NCBI GenBank assembly: GCA_000320605.2
Contig: KB445792.1
Span: 2,566,717-2,630,716 of the forward strand
From: Gelatoporia subvermispora B
Lineage: Eukaryota > Basidiomycota > Agaricomycetes > Polyporales > Gelatoporiaceae
Length of the DNA stretch: 64,000 bases
Direction of reading: 5' to 3'
In this document: piece after piece, positions 47,447 to 58,211 of the stretch
How positions within the stretch are numbered: the first letter of the stretch is position 1
Layout of the letters: each line of letters opens with the position of its first letter
Notes under the pieces: generated by a model
Databases searched by the model: none
The model's input: only the letters and a program-made list of their open reading frames with translations
Told to the model about the DNA's origin: nothing
Made by a program: the position numbers and the translations under genes

Positions 47447-50390
47447 ATGCAATCCGCGACACCGCCTAACCTTGGGGACAGAGGCAGTAGGACGCACTCT
47501 GCACACTCTGCCTCCCCCGTTCCGCTCCTCCCTCCCGGTCAAGTCATTGGACACGATCCCAACATCCGCTTGAGAGTTAACACAGCAACAGCAGGCACAC
47601 AAATTCCTCCAGACAATGTGCTCCCCACCCCTCCTCCATCCGCTTCTGATCCGTTCGGAGAACGTAGCCATGCACTCCAATTGCAGGCAAACGGCAGGCA
47701 GCGTTCTGCTACTACTCCCATACATGTCGAGCCTGGTTCATTCAAAAGCTCTATGCAGTATGAGCATATACAAGCTTGTCGTACCCCTGACCAACAGGTA
47801 ATGGCAGCAGCAGCCTCTGCAGCATACGCTCTTGGACAAGCCACTCGAAGTTCTGCCCAATTTATCCACCCTCCGCCTGCTTCCGCCCCGATGACAAGAC
47901 AACTCCGCTCAGAGTTGCACCAAATCCCTATGCAAGATACCATAGGACAACATCCACTGTCACGACGTCATTCGGATATGCTCGTCGCAGCCTCCCAGGG
48001 GCCATCACACCATATGGCCCAGTCCAAGATGAGGCGCCAGTCTATGCATAGCATGCAACCTCCTCAGCATGCTATGCCACATGGACATACTCAAGCGGGT
48101 CCGATCCCGCGCTATCATGCGCAGCATGGAGGTATACCTCCAGGTGTGAACCTCCAGGTGCTGCAGAATCAAGCCCTTCTTCAATCTCAGGCCCAAGCTC
48201 AAGCTCAAGCTCAAGCTCAAGCCCAAGCCCAAGCTCAAGCCCAAGCTCAAGCTCACCTTCAAGCTACTGTCCCCCACCCGAATGGCCAGGTTAACGCTGG
48301 TTCTTATGTAGTCCCCCCTCTACGTTCCGCAGCGAGCTCTTCTGGAGCACAGGTCTACGTTCCTCAGGCTGGGCCGTCCCAGCCAACAAATTCTCGACCG
48401 CGCGCCAATTTTCCGGTCGGCAGTACAGAAGATTGGCAACCCAATGCGCACAGGATCTTAGAGCCTACGCGCGATGCCCTCCAGCAAATAATCGACATAT
48501 CCGAGCGCAAGCTCGCAGAGGAATTGCACCGGCTCGCTGCAGTCGCGTACGAGCGCGAGGTGCGCGTATCGCGCGACGCACAGTCCCGCGCCGCCCAGAT
48601 GCTCATGCAAGCGCAAGCGCTCGTTCAAGAACGTGAACAGGAACTTCGATGCTTGCGCGACGAACTCACCCAATCGGAGGAGAACGTCGAATTCCTGCAC
48701 GGCAATCTGCGCAAGGCCTTCCATACATTAGGAATGATCCAGCAGGATTACAAGCGGGTTCGGGAGCAAAGTCAGGACTTACAGGAAGAGAACGTGAGGC
48801 TACGCGAGGCGGTTGCTCGATATGCGCCCGATGGGTGGAAGGCGGTCTCGGATATGTTGGGTATCAAAGCCAGGACGTATTCATTGTCGCCAGAGGATAA
48901 AACTGTATCCGGGGATCAGACGACGACGAAAGCAGAACATGACGAGTCGGCGCTGAACAACTTGCTTAGACACGAGTATGTACGGGCGCCACTGACCCCA
49001 ATCTCTCCGAGCTTGGAGCGGGGCAAAGCCAGAAGTACGGAGAAGTCGCGTAGGTCGTGTCTCATTCACAACGAAAGATAGGCGACTTACAATAATTATA
49101 GCGACACTCCCTGACGCGCAGTCAGAGATGCCTCCTGAGCCGCCCGCTGAAACGCCTCTTGTGAGGGTAGCGGAGTTAATGGAAGAGGTTGGCGCCCCAT
49201 AGTATATGGTTTCATCCGTTGAGATGTTCATGATTGAATCCGCAGTTGGCTCCTATCCTTTCCCGCACATCCCATTGCAGCACCCGCCCTTCGTCTCGTG
49301 ATCTTCCGACGCCTGCAAGGGTCTCAGAAGCCTACTCAGACACTGCGCAAGCGAAGTCTGCTGCGAGTTCTCGCCCATCTACTGGCATTCCTACTCCGTC
49401 AGGGTCCAGTACGGCGGCGGGGCCGATTACGATAGCTGGCCAAATAACCCAGAACGACGCCGTCCTACTCGAGGCCCTGTCCGCAGGTGCAGCTGTCAAG
49501 GAGGAACCTACGCCCGTAGAGCTCGCTGGGAATATATGGACGCCGCAACCTGAGGTCATCGATCTCACGGATTTGCCCGACTTCGCACCGCAGCCTTTGA
49601 AGCTTACCGGGGTCGATCTGAATTTTGGGAAGACAGCACTGGATGCCACGCTGGAGGAGAAAAAACGTGCACGCGAACCTAGCGATGAGCATTTACCCGA
49701 ACAGCTCAAGAGACGGCGGACGATGGACGCCGATGGATCAGTTGTTGCTGGAGACAAAAGGATCCTTGAAGAGGAGATAGTGTCGTCTCCCGTTCAAGAG
49801 GCGTTTGCCCTCGAACCCTCGACATTTGTCGAGGGCGGAACGTCCGTGGCAAGTGGTACTTCTCATGGGCCTTCCAATATAGTGGAGGCATGCGAGGACG
49901 GTACGGGAGCAGAGGCTCCATTGTACGACACTGTCTCTGCCACTACGACTTCCGCCACACTTACTGGCCCTGATTCAACAAACCGGGAAATGGTCCCAGA
50001 AGAGGCACCTGTCCAATCTATACCCCCAACGCCCGTAGCAGATACCCCCACGTCGCCACCGCTCCCGGCGCCGAAGCGCGATCTCAGCTTCAGACATCTT
50101 GAGTTGATCTACAAGGAAGCGGTAACATCCGACGGCAGGGAGGTATATACCTGTCGCATTTGCACGTATGTCCATCCCTAGGCCACGTGTTTCCTGTCCT
50201 AACCTCCACGTCTAGTGCGCGCAAAGAGCAGATCAAGTCGTCCGTCGTGCCTGTGACGTTCCCCCGATCTGCGGGTTGGGACGTCCTTAGCGGACATATC
50301 CATCAGGAGCACCCCGCGTCCCGCGACAACATCGTCCAGATGAATGCCCAGAGGCTGGCCGAGACGATTCTGCGCATGAAGGGCAAGTAA
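47447..50390 (+). CDS. Disordered protein with (QA)n tract, coiled coil and C-terminal Cys/His finger-like motif
   Basis: Family not recognised. ATG 47447 gives MQSATPPNLGDRGSRTHSAH and a long low-complexity N-terminal half. A run of alternating Gln-Ala, about 13 pairs, is encoded by a CAAGCT/CAAGCC microsatellite at 48187-48262. A long coiled coil follows (RDALQQIIDISERKLAEELH; LVQEREQELRCLRDELTQSE; FHTLGMIQQDYKRVREQSQD). After two introns the protein continues LAPILSRTSHC and then a basic/acidic linker with a possible nuclear signal (LPEQLKRRRTMDADGS) and a SUMO-interaction-like PEVIDLTDLPDF. The end, over one more intron, reads LELIYKEAVTSDGREVYTCR|IC and then WDVLSGHIHQEHP: a C-x2-C ... 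H-x3-H arrangement like a divergent zinc finger. Stop at 50390. A nuclear role is likely but inferred. Confidence 0.75.
48187..48262 (+). repeat. Hexanucleotide microsatellite CAAGCT/CAAGCC coding (Gln-Ala)n
   Basis: A perfect-phase hexamer run inside the gene at 47447-50390. It encodes alternating Gln and Ala and can expand or contract without frameshift, so its length is likely to vary between strains. Confidence 0.9.
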
Positions 50391-50779
50391 AGTATGCCTG
50401 CAGCACTTCCATTATTTTATGGTATGTATACTGTCCTCCGAATCCCAGGCAACTGACCCTCATCAACGAAGTACCAGACCTCGTCTTCTCTATGCCAATA
50501 TACCAACGATCTCTTGAACGTATGCTTTATGAATCGATATATTAGGTTTTTGAAGTGTGATTTGTGTGCACCATTCCTCCCCTCTCTTATCAGTCACCTT
50601 CTGATTCTCATCAATGTGCTTTCATTCTTTGAATCTATCTGCGTCGTAACATCGCCCTGTCTGTATTGTGTCTGTGATTTATTCTAATGTAATGCGCGAG
50701 CGAGATCTCCCGAGATCGATAGTACATCAGTCTGACAAACTTCTCCCGACCACAATTCGCACTTTTGTTGCCCGCATGG
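50391..50779. other. Convergent intergenic region
   Basis: A 389-bp gap between the stop codons of the disordered protein and the phosphorylase gene. AT-rich, with no coding signal. Confidence 0.5.
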
Positions 50780-51954
50780 TTAATTGAAGTACTCGGGCAG
50801 GATGAACTGCAGCTTCTTCTTGTCTCCCTCGTTCTGTTTTTCGGAGCGAGGCATGATAGAGAAGCGCATGGAGCCGGCCTCCTCGCTGAGGAGTTCGCCA
50901 TCGGCGGCGGCGTCGTGTAGCGCCTCGAGAACAGTTGCGGCAACATGCCGCGAGATGGCAGCGTTAGTTTGCAGGGTCTTGAAGACCTCAGCCGCAGTAA
51001 CGGTTGCTTCATGAGGGCGCCACGCATCGTAGTCGGTAGCTGTCGCAATAAGCGCATAGCTGCACGAGGAATATGTTAGGTCATGAACCGTTCGGAATAG
51101 GTCTCCGGACTTGCCTTAGTTCCGCCTCACGAGCGAGCTTTGCCTCCGGCAGAACGCTCATGTTGATGATGTCTCCGCCCCACGAACGGTACAACTGGCT
51201 CTCCGCGCGCGTCGAGAACTGTGGGCCCTCCATGCATACAATGCACTTGTCGGTGTGTAGCTTCGGCGGCGCACGCTGCTCTCCGGCCGTCTTGATACGC
51301 TCCGCCTCTTCATCGAGGACGATGCGCACGCGGTCCTCGAGCCAGCGGACAAGGCGGTTCGCGAAGGGGTCACCGAACGAGGCGTGCGCGACGATCGAGC
51401 CGTCGAAGAAGCTCGCGGGGCGGACGCCCTTGGTGCGGTCGATGACTTGCGAGGGAAGCACGACGTCGCCGGGCGCGATCTCCTCGCGCAGCGAGCCGAC
51501 GGCACTGAAGGCGAGCACGACGCGCACGCCGAGCGACTTGAGTGCGGCGATGTTTGCGCGCGCGGGGACATTCGAGGGCGTGATGGAGTGCCCGATGCCG
51601 TGGCGTGCGAGGAACGCGACACGGGTGCCGTTGGGCAGGGCGCAGATGGTGATAGGGGAACTAGGATGGCCCCATGGCTGAGCGAGATGGACTGGTAAGA
51701 ACGTGCTGGGATGCGGTGAGGGCCATTGAACGTACTGTCTCCGGGTTGACGTGCTTGCTGGAATGGAAGTCAGCATCTTAGCGACCAAACATGGCACTGG
51801 TACGTACATGAACTTCAGGTTATCGAGGTGATACAGTCCACTGCCACCAATTACCCCGACAAGGACTGCAGAGCAAGTATGTGGTCAGACTGGCCCGAAA
51901 CACATCGAGACAACTTGACGTACCCTTCTCGTTGGAGTCTTCGGCTGCGCTCAT
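50780..51954 (-). CDS. MEU1: S-methyl-5'-thioadenosine phosphorylase (MTAP)
   Basis: Splits methylthioadenosine, the by-product of polyamine synthesis, into adenine and 5-methylthioribose-1-phosphate for methionine salvage. ATG 51954 starts [10 protein letters not shown]; across an intron comes [19 protein letters not shown], the phosphate-binding GGSG motif. A tiny exon gives KHVNPET, then [20 protein letters not shown] and [20 protein letters not shown], a PNP-family signature. Further blocks: [20 protein letters not shown], the active-site [20 protein letters not shown] and [20 protein letters not shown]. The last exon gives [20 protein letters not shown], with the Asp that selects 6-amino purines, and ends [10 protein letters not shown] at 50780. 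Length is about the family norm. The upstream side is a short divergent promoter with the gene at 52307. Confidence 0.94.
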
Positions 51955-52306
51955 ATTTCGTCTACGCAAAGTTACCAAGGACCGTCTACAGTTGATGAAG
52001 GGTGCTTTGAGGGAGAGTTCGTTCCGAGAAAAATGATTTTGAAGTCTGAGAGCCAGATTCAAAAGCGCGATGAGCGCGGCGTCGCGCTCTCTCGATCATT
52101 CTACTCCTTTCGTCTCATCCGTTTATCCCGTTCGACGAGCTCATACCGCGGGCCTGCTTGACTTTATTCTGCACGCATACATTTTGACTTTCAAGGACAC
52201 GGGGAAAACGGGGACCAACGATTTTAAATAATTGACGAGCTGGTCTTACACACCGTATGCCCTGGCTGACTAGCGATCAACACTGTTCTGCCTGCGACCA
52301 GTCAAC
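51955..52306. promoter_or_regulatory. Divergent promoter between MTAP (-) and the disordered protein gene (+)
   Basis: A 352-bp gap between head-to-head start codons. No strong TATA element was recognised. Confidence 0.5.
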
Positions 52307-54326
52307 ATGCAAACGCCAGGAAGTCGAGGTCTAGACCTACGCTTGTCTCAATCGGTACTGTCGAGTCTCGACATTGGCGCAAGCCTCCGTCAGCTGGCCT
52401 CAGAACTTCACCCAGCCTCTATTGCTTCCTGTCAGCCATGCCTTGCAGGTATATATCTACTCGAGCTTGACCTTCAGAGTTATCAGCACGTACTTGTCGA
52501 GTATCATCATCTCGTCTAGTCTTGCATACTGTCGGTCAGTGCCTAAGTGACTAATCTCTGCGACTTTTACTGCGTCGTTACCCTCCCACCCGGTCCTAAG
52601 GCTGATCATCAATACTTGTGCACTGGCAGCACCTAACGTGACCCGACTCTCCTCAAATAACATAATAGATCTCTCATCAAACAACTCTGGGGATCGCATC
52701 AATCTTGTCAGCCTCCTTAATACTATGTCGAAAGCTACCATCACCCGCCCCACCCACTCCCGTGCCAGCTCAGCTCAGAACCTCTGTCTTCTGCTCGTGA
52801 ACATGTCTTCTTCTGGGAAGATGACTGTCCCTGTCGTCGACCCCTCTACTGGGTATCTCTCAGAATACAGACTGGTACCTTTCGACGATCAAGACCTCTC
52901 CGAGAAGACCTCGTATGAGAACCCTCGCCGTGCCGGGCGTCCTCAGTCAATGGTCGGGACCACACTTAACAGCAAAACACAGTCAGCCGCACTACGTCGT
53001 CGACGCGGCGCAGCCAGACGAACCCTTTCTGAAGGCGGCATCCCGCCTATCGCTCAGAAACCCAACTGCAGGCCTCTCCGACTGGAAAGCGATCCGCGCG
53101 TTCCCAAGATCACACTTTTCGAAGTCAGCTCGACGGAAGCCTTGCAGGCTGCCTCCGGCAACTTTCCTGCAATCGACCGCTTGACCAACTCGAAGACCGC
53201 TGGTAGCCGCGCCACTAAGCTTTCTCGTTGTGGACACCGTCGGCAGTCCTCTATAATCCGCACGTGCCCCCTTCCACCATCGTCTCCCGCTCGTCCAGGC
53301 CTACTGACTCCTGCGATTGACCATTCACCCTATTCGTCCCAAGGCTGGCCTTCATCGTTCCTGTCGCTCTACTCCTCCCCTCCTAGGCCGTCCAAATGCG
53401 CACCTTCCCCGAAGAGCCTTGCTGCTGGTGTCCTATCTAGATTCATGCCGACCTCGGTACAGGCAAACGCAAACGCAGCACAGGACAACTCGGATGACAT
53501 CTACGACAATACTAGTTTCGGAGATTTTGATGTCACGGATTCCGGTGAAGGCTTCTCTTCTGCCCTGGCGAAGACTCCTGCGCGAAGACTTTTCTTCCCT
53601 GCTACTCAGCCGTCACAAGAAATTAGCGCGACCAGCGCACGCCCTAGATATACGAATGACGACGAGAACGAAGACAGGCCAACGACCTTGAGCGGAGGTA
53701 CAAGCGGCACGACGCTTGTAGGACTGGGCTTCTCTGGAATGCTGAATGAGGATGGCTCGCCCTTCACCGGGCTCGGGACCCTCCCCCGCACACGGCCCCC
53801 GGCAATGTCGTCGCCCGCTCAGCACGCGCGATCCCTAGAGTCCCGCGAGGTGGTGGAGGAGTTCGACATCACGGACGCGAAAGCGCCATTCCTCAGCTAC
53901 GCCGAATTCCGTCCCACGTCCGACGCGGAGCTCTCCGCGCTGTCCCAAAGGTTTCAGCGCGCCGCGTTCGACGATGCTGCGGTGACTCCGCTCTACTCAC
54001 CCACACCTGCAAGTCGCCGTGCGCGGTCCCTGGTGGACGACGAAGACCTGTTTATAGTGCTCCCGGGACATCCCGTGTCCTTGAAAGACGACGTGTTCCG
54101 GATGTCGCGCAGAAGCTCGATTGGGGCAGGGGGACCGAGTAGGAGGCTCGTAACTGGAGGGATGGACGCGGAGGACGCTACCCGCTCGCGGCAGCGCGAG
54201 GCGAAGAAGCGTCCACACGGAGGTGCTAGTAAGCGTGGATCGATTGTGGGAAGGAGGGAGGAAGCACCGGAGCGGACGAGGCTTGATCGCCCGGAGGAGA
54301 GGAAGAGGGCGGCTTGGAAGCCGTGA
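52307..54326 (+). CDS. Disordered, Ser/Arg-rich hypothetical protein (about 610 aa)
   Basis: Family not recognised. Exon 1 (52307-52448) gives MQTPGSRGLDLRLSQSVLSS and LRQLASELHPASIASCQPCL. An intron of 181 nt (donor GTATAT, acceptor TGGCAG) joins in frame to APNVTRLSSNNIIDLSSNNS. One long exon follows, with conserved-looking islands PVVDPSTGYLSEYRLVPFDD, RRTLSEGGIPPIAQK, SPYSSQGWPSSFLSLYSSPP, NTSFGDFDVTDSGEGFSSAL, REVVEEFDITDAKAPFLSYA and DDEDLFIVLPGHPVSLKDDV. The C-terminus is basic (RSRQREAKKRPHGGASKRGS) and ends RKRAAWKP at 54326. Many SP/TP and RRxS sites suggest a phosphorylated regulator, perhaps of cell cycle or cytoskeleton; this is inference. It is encoded mostly by one exon, unlike its intron-rich neighbours. 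Confidence 0.7.
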
Positions 54327-54860
54327 GGGGAGCAACACCCTGTGTTGGCCTGTACAGACTGGAGGACCATAGATGCAGATGAGGTGTTCAATGAGACGCC
54401 GCCGTGACGAATCGTTTGGTTGTTGCGTGAGGATCTTCCGGCGTGTGCCTCTATGCGGACGCCGCTGACCGAGTCCTTGTGAGACTCGATCTAATCACGT
54501 CAGGTCTCCTTCAGCTCGCTACCAACGTGTTTTTACCAGCAAGCTCCTCGACCCTCACAAGCTCCTCAACCCTCACAAGCTCCTCGACTTCCTGCAAGTC
54601 CTTCGACCCCTGCAAGCTCCCCAACGGTCTCGTGTCACGTTAGCACGTGCGCGTGACGAGCGCGTCCCCGGCACAACGTGTCTAATGCAGAGCCGGTGAG
54701 GCGCGAGCGCCCTCGGTGATCTTCATGCACAACCGCCGGGGCCGTCCACCCAGTGACAGAGCTAGACACAGCCATCAGAAGCTTGTGTTCATCAGAAATC
54801 ACGGTTTTTTGTATAAAGCCTGCGCTGGTCGACAGCTGCCAGTGAATACGATTTGGAGAT
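54327..54860. other. Intergenic with a short minisatellite
   Basis: A 534-bp gap between two rightward genes. It contains the 18-bp minisatellite at 54540-54622 and otherwise nothing that I recognise. Confidence 0.5.
54540..54622 (+). repeat. Minisatellite, about 18-bp unit, four to five copies
   Basis: The unit is close to CAAGCTCCTCGACCCTCA. The first copies are nearly identical and the later ones diverge (CAAGTCCTTCGACCCCTG, CAAGCTCCCCAACG). Confidence 0.85.
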
Positions 54861-56638
54861 ATGCGGTTCCCCACTAGTGTACTGCTCACGGCTGTTGTGG
54901 CGCTCGTTGTGCATGTGCACGCGGAGGACGATGGAGATGTATTGTATCCGGTGTCGTTCGGGCCAAGGGACTTACCCCATAAGACTGTGATATGCCCTGC
55001 GGTGCATCGTGCAAATGGGACCAACGTCGACATCCAGATAGGTACGTCCTCTGCCCAGTGACTTACTGATCCGAGCAACTTTCGCGGATACGACGTTAGT
55101 ACTGACTGTTTTCTGTTTTCTGCCTCTAGAATATGTGGATATAAATCCTGATGCCGAGCGTACCATCCTCATGGTGCACGGCTGGCCGAGTCTTTGGCAT
55201 AGCTGGAAATACCAAATCGAAGAGTTCAAGGTGCGCAACCATCGCAATGCACCATCGATATGCAAGACATCTGACATGCACCATCAAACACTTTCTGTAA
55301 AGGATGACTACCATCTGTTGGTCCCGAACTTGCGCGGCTTTGCGCGATCTACGCACCCAGGCGACGTCGAGGGCTCGAGTGCGATGCCAGATCTGGTCTC
55401 GGATTTGGCGTGCGTCCTTGAGGATTCGCTCAAGACAAATTCAAGGAAGAGGAGTGCGCAGGGCGATGGCAAAGTGATATGTATGGGGTATGTTTGTGAC
55501 TCTCGTTGGGCTCGCCAGACTGGTCCTGCGCGCCCTTCGCGATGTGGCGCTTATTGTTCACCGACGATATCTGACCTATGCTCATCCGATAACATCCCAG
55601 ACACGACTGGGGCACTCAAGTCTGCTATGAACTGGCACGGATGCGCCCGGACCTAGTAGAGGGCGTCGTCGGCACCGCGATCCCTGTACGTCGTACCTCA
55701 CTGGTGCGAGTGTAGTATCAATGACCCGTATTTCAACTCCAGTACCTCCCCTCCGCATCCAAGCCGCTCCCCACGGCCCAGATGTACGCACTTCTTCCCA
55801 AGCTGCGTTATCAGTCGTTCCTTGCGCGGCCCGCGCTCGCCGCGCAGGAGCTCAACGCGGACATCCGGCGCGCGCTGCGTGGGACACTCCGCAGCGTGAG
55901 CAGTCCGCCGCCGGATGCGTTCCTGACGGACGAGGAGAGCTTCATGCGCGCGTGGGGTGATATCGAGATCCCGCCGACGCCGTTCTTCACGCCGGAGGAG
56001 GAAGACTATTGGGTCGAGCAATACGGGATTCAGGGTTTCGAGAGCAGTATGTGTGGAAGTGACCATTCTGACAACGGGCGCTGATTATAATATTCGGCAA
56101 ACGTGCAGCTGTGTACTTCTATACGGCCAAAGTGAGTTGAACTTCGTCCTTTGAGTCGGAATGTGGATTGATAGGATGTCTCTGTCATAATCGCAGAATC
56201 GACACCGCGCGTGGGAGTTTGCATTCAGTCAAGGCAACCATACCATCTCGCAACCCGTTCTCTCCATCCTGCCGACTCATGTGCGAGAGTCCACCTTATG
56301 ATCCATCATTCGATCGGGCTCACTAACGCATGCGATGTGCAGGATCCGGTAGCCGACTGGGCCTTTGCCGCAAAACTGCTCAAGAGCGAGGAGTTCCTGC
56401 CCCAGCTCAGCCCAGTTGTGGTGAGCCTTTGCTCCTAATATCAGCCAAGTGCTAAAATTGTCGTTGACACATGTCACAACAGCTGTTGAAAGCTGCGCAT
56501 TGGATACAACTTGAGCGTCCGAGAGAGGTCAATGCAGCGGTGCGCGAATGGCTCAAGACGCTGTCAGCTCCAGGAGGGGCTGGGAAAATTGAAGCAGGAA
56601 AGCACGAAGAACGAGGACATGCGACGGACGAATTGTGA
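54861..56638 (+). CDS. Secreted alpha/beta hydrolase, epoxide hydrolase-like
   Basis: ATG 54861 opens a signal peptide MRFPTSVLLTAVVALVVHVH ending HA|ED. The mature part gives VICPAVHRANGTNVDIQI, then across an intron EYVDINPDAERTILMVHGWP; HGWP is the HGxP oxyanion motif of epoxide hydrolases. DDYHLLVPNLRGFARSTHPG follows. The nucleophile motif lies across an intron: KVICMG, then HDWGTQVCYELARMRPDLVE, with Asp in G-H-D-W-G. The lid carries PFFTPEEEDYWVEQYGIQGF and YFYTAKNRHRAWEFAF (a ring-opening Tyr is likely). The C-terminus DPVADWAFAAKLLKSEEFLP and KAAHWIQLERPREVNAAVRE supplies the acid and the catalytic His. It ends at 56638. Seven or so introns. A secreted member is less usual than the cytosolic type. 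A haloalkane or ester substrate cannot be excluded. Confidence 0.85.
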
Positions 56639-57136
56639 AGAAGTCTTGTTGGCGAGTACGACTTTATCATTCGGGCTTAAGCCCCAGTGAAAATCGACAT
56701 TTAGTAGATCGAGGTAGATATAGGTAGATCTACACAATTCCCACGCACCTAGGTAAATCGAGTAGAAACGAGTCAGAACGTGCGAGACTCCCACGGCGTG
56801 ACCAAAGCACGCGCGTGCATGGGCGCTTGAGCGCACATGACGCACACTGTGCACTGTGCACAGAGCACAGAGCACCGTAGAGCACAGCGCATAGCGCACA
56901 GAGCACAGAGCACAGCGCACAGCGCACAGAGCACAGAGCGCAGCGCACAGCGCACAGAGCACAGAGCACAGCGCACAGCGCACAGTGCACAGCACAGTGC
57001 GTCGCCCGCCCGCGCGCTGCACACATGCGCACGCTGCCCCGCGCTGCACACATGCGCACGCTGCCTCGCGCTGCCCCGCGTCGCGCGCCCTTCCTTCTCC
57101 TCTTGTCCTTATCCTATATTCGTACCCTGGTAAAAC
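56639..57136. other. Intergenic with a heptanucleotide minisatellite
   Basis: A 498-bp gap; about half is the repeat at 56855-57080. The leftward and rightward long frames across it are products of the repeat, not genes. Confidence 0.6.
56855..57080. repeat. Heptanucleotide array (A/C)GCACAG with 28-bp higher order, then a 26-bp direct repeat
   Basis: From about 56855 to 57000 the sequence is built of 7-bp units AGCACAG and CGCACAG. They alternate in pairs, A-A-C-C, so a 28-bp superunit recurs. From about 57013 two copies of a 26-bp unit starting CGCGCTGCACACATGCGC follow directly, with a partial third. The array is open in several frames because 7 is not a multiple of three. Confidence 0.88.
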
Positions 57137-57590
57137 ATGTCGTCTAACGCTCCCTCGACCAAAACTCCCCGCATATATAAATGCGATTGCATCAAAGTAT
57201 GTGGAGGTGTACCCACAATTGTTTCGCAAAGCACGTACTCTCGCCACGCCACACATCGCCAAGCCGACGAACGTGCACGACAAGCTGAGTGGGCTGTGCA
57301 ATACGAGCTCTCCACCACACAATCACACACAACCGGGAAGAGAAAAGTGGGTATATGCGCCCATATCCATATGCATCTCAAGTATTGAGCATACCACATT
57401 CAGCGAACCCCCGCTCGCGAGCCAGGGCCCTCCAAGCATGCCCGCACTCACGACACATCTCAGCCGGCTCTACCAGAAGCTCATCCACATGGCAATAATC
57501 CGACACCTTACGCGTCTTCTTCACGCGTGCTTCCCGACAGCAGCATACATCCACACGATACTCAAGCTTAAGCCTTCCAGTAGTATGTGA
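57137..57590 (+). pseudogene. Possible remnant of a transposon-associated ORF (CxC...STYSRH motif)
   Basis: ATG 57137 gives MSSNAPSTKTPRIYKCDCIK and then VCGGVPTIVSQSTYSRHATH. The Cys-x-Cys-x3-Cys ... Tyr-x-Arg-His pattern resembles the N-terminus of proteins tied to CACTA-like (Plavaka/Tnp2) transposons in Agaricomycetes. A second frame from about 57430 reads PHGNNPTPYASSSRVLPDSS and could be a following exon. No transposase catalytic region follows before the next gene. The resemblance is from memory of the family style and is weak. Confidence 0.3.
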
Positions 57591-58211
57591 TGTTGTAGAA
57601 TTAGGGTCGCTCAGGAGACATGGCTATTCGTTTCGAATACTACAGCGTAGAGAAACAACGACCAGACGGAGATGCGTCGTACGACAAATGAGGATGGCCC
57701 GAATCGCCGCTCACTGGCCTTCCCGCCGCCTACCGGAAAGGGAAGGAAGGGCGGGTGTTCTCAACACGTGATATGCTTCCGACGCGTCGGCACTGTCATC
57801 TGTGCAGGCGACGGTGTCCAGCGCAACTCCTTTCCTTTGAACAACAACGTCCACGTCCACGTCCGCGACACGACAACGAACTGTACTTCTCGCTTTCCTC
57901 CTTGCTCTTCTGACTAGTGGTAGGGCGGAGCAATTGCTTATCATGGCTTTGCGCGTGCTAAGTATTTGCATCACGGTCCATCTCTGGCATCGATGACAGG
58001 GGGATCAAGCACAACAGGATGAAGATCCACCACTTCCACGAGGGAGTAGTCTATACAAGTACCTGGCAATCTTGCGATCCGATTGCGATGGTAGAGTGGG
58101 TGAGAACACGACTCGCGTAGGGAGGCCTCTGGCAGGTGAGCACGTTGCACGTAGCCATTGTTGGCCAGCAATTTCCCTCGCCTTGTAGTTTCTCTACCCC
58201 ATGACTTCTCC
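57591..58211. other. Intergenic upstream of the SH3 protein gene
   Basis: A 621-bp stretch without supported genes. It includes the promoter of the SH3-domain gene. Confidence 0.45.

Noticed and set aside
56564..57322. A 252-codon leftward Cys/Ala/Leu-rich frame with repeated ALCALC-type sequence.
   Set aside because: It is the translation of the heptanucleotide minisatellite, open by the nature of the repeat.
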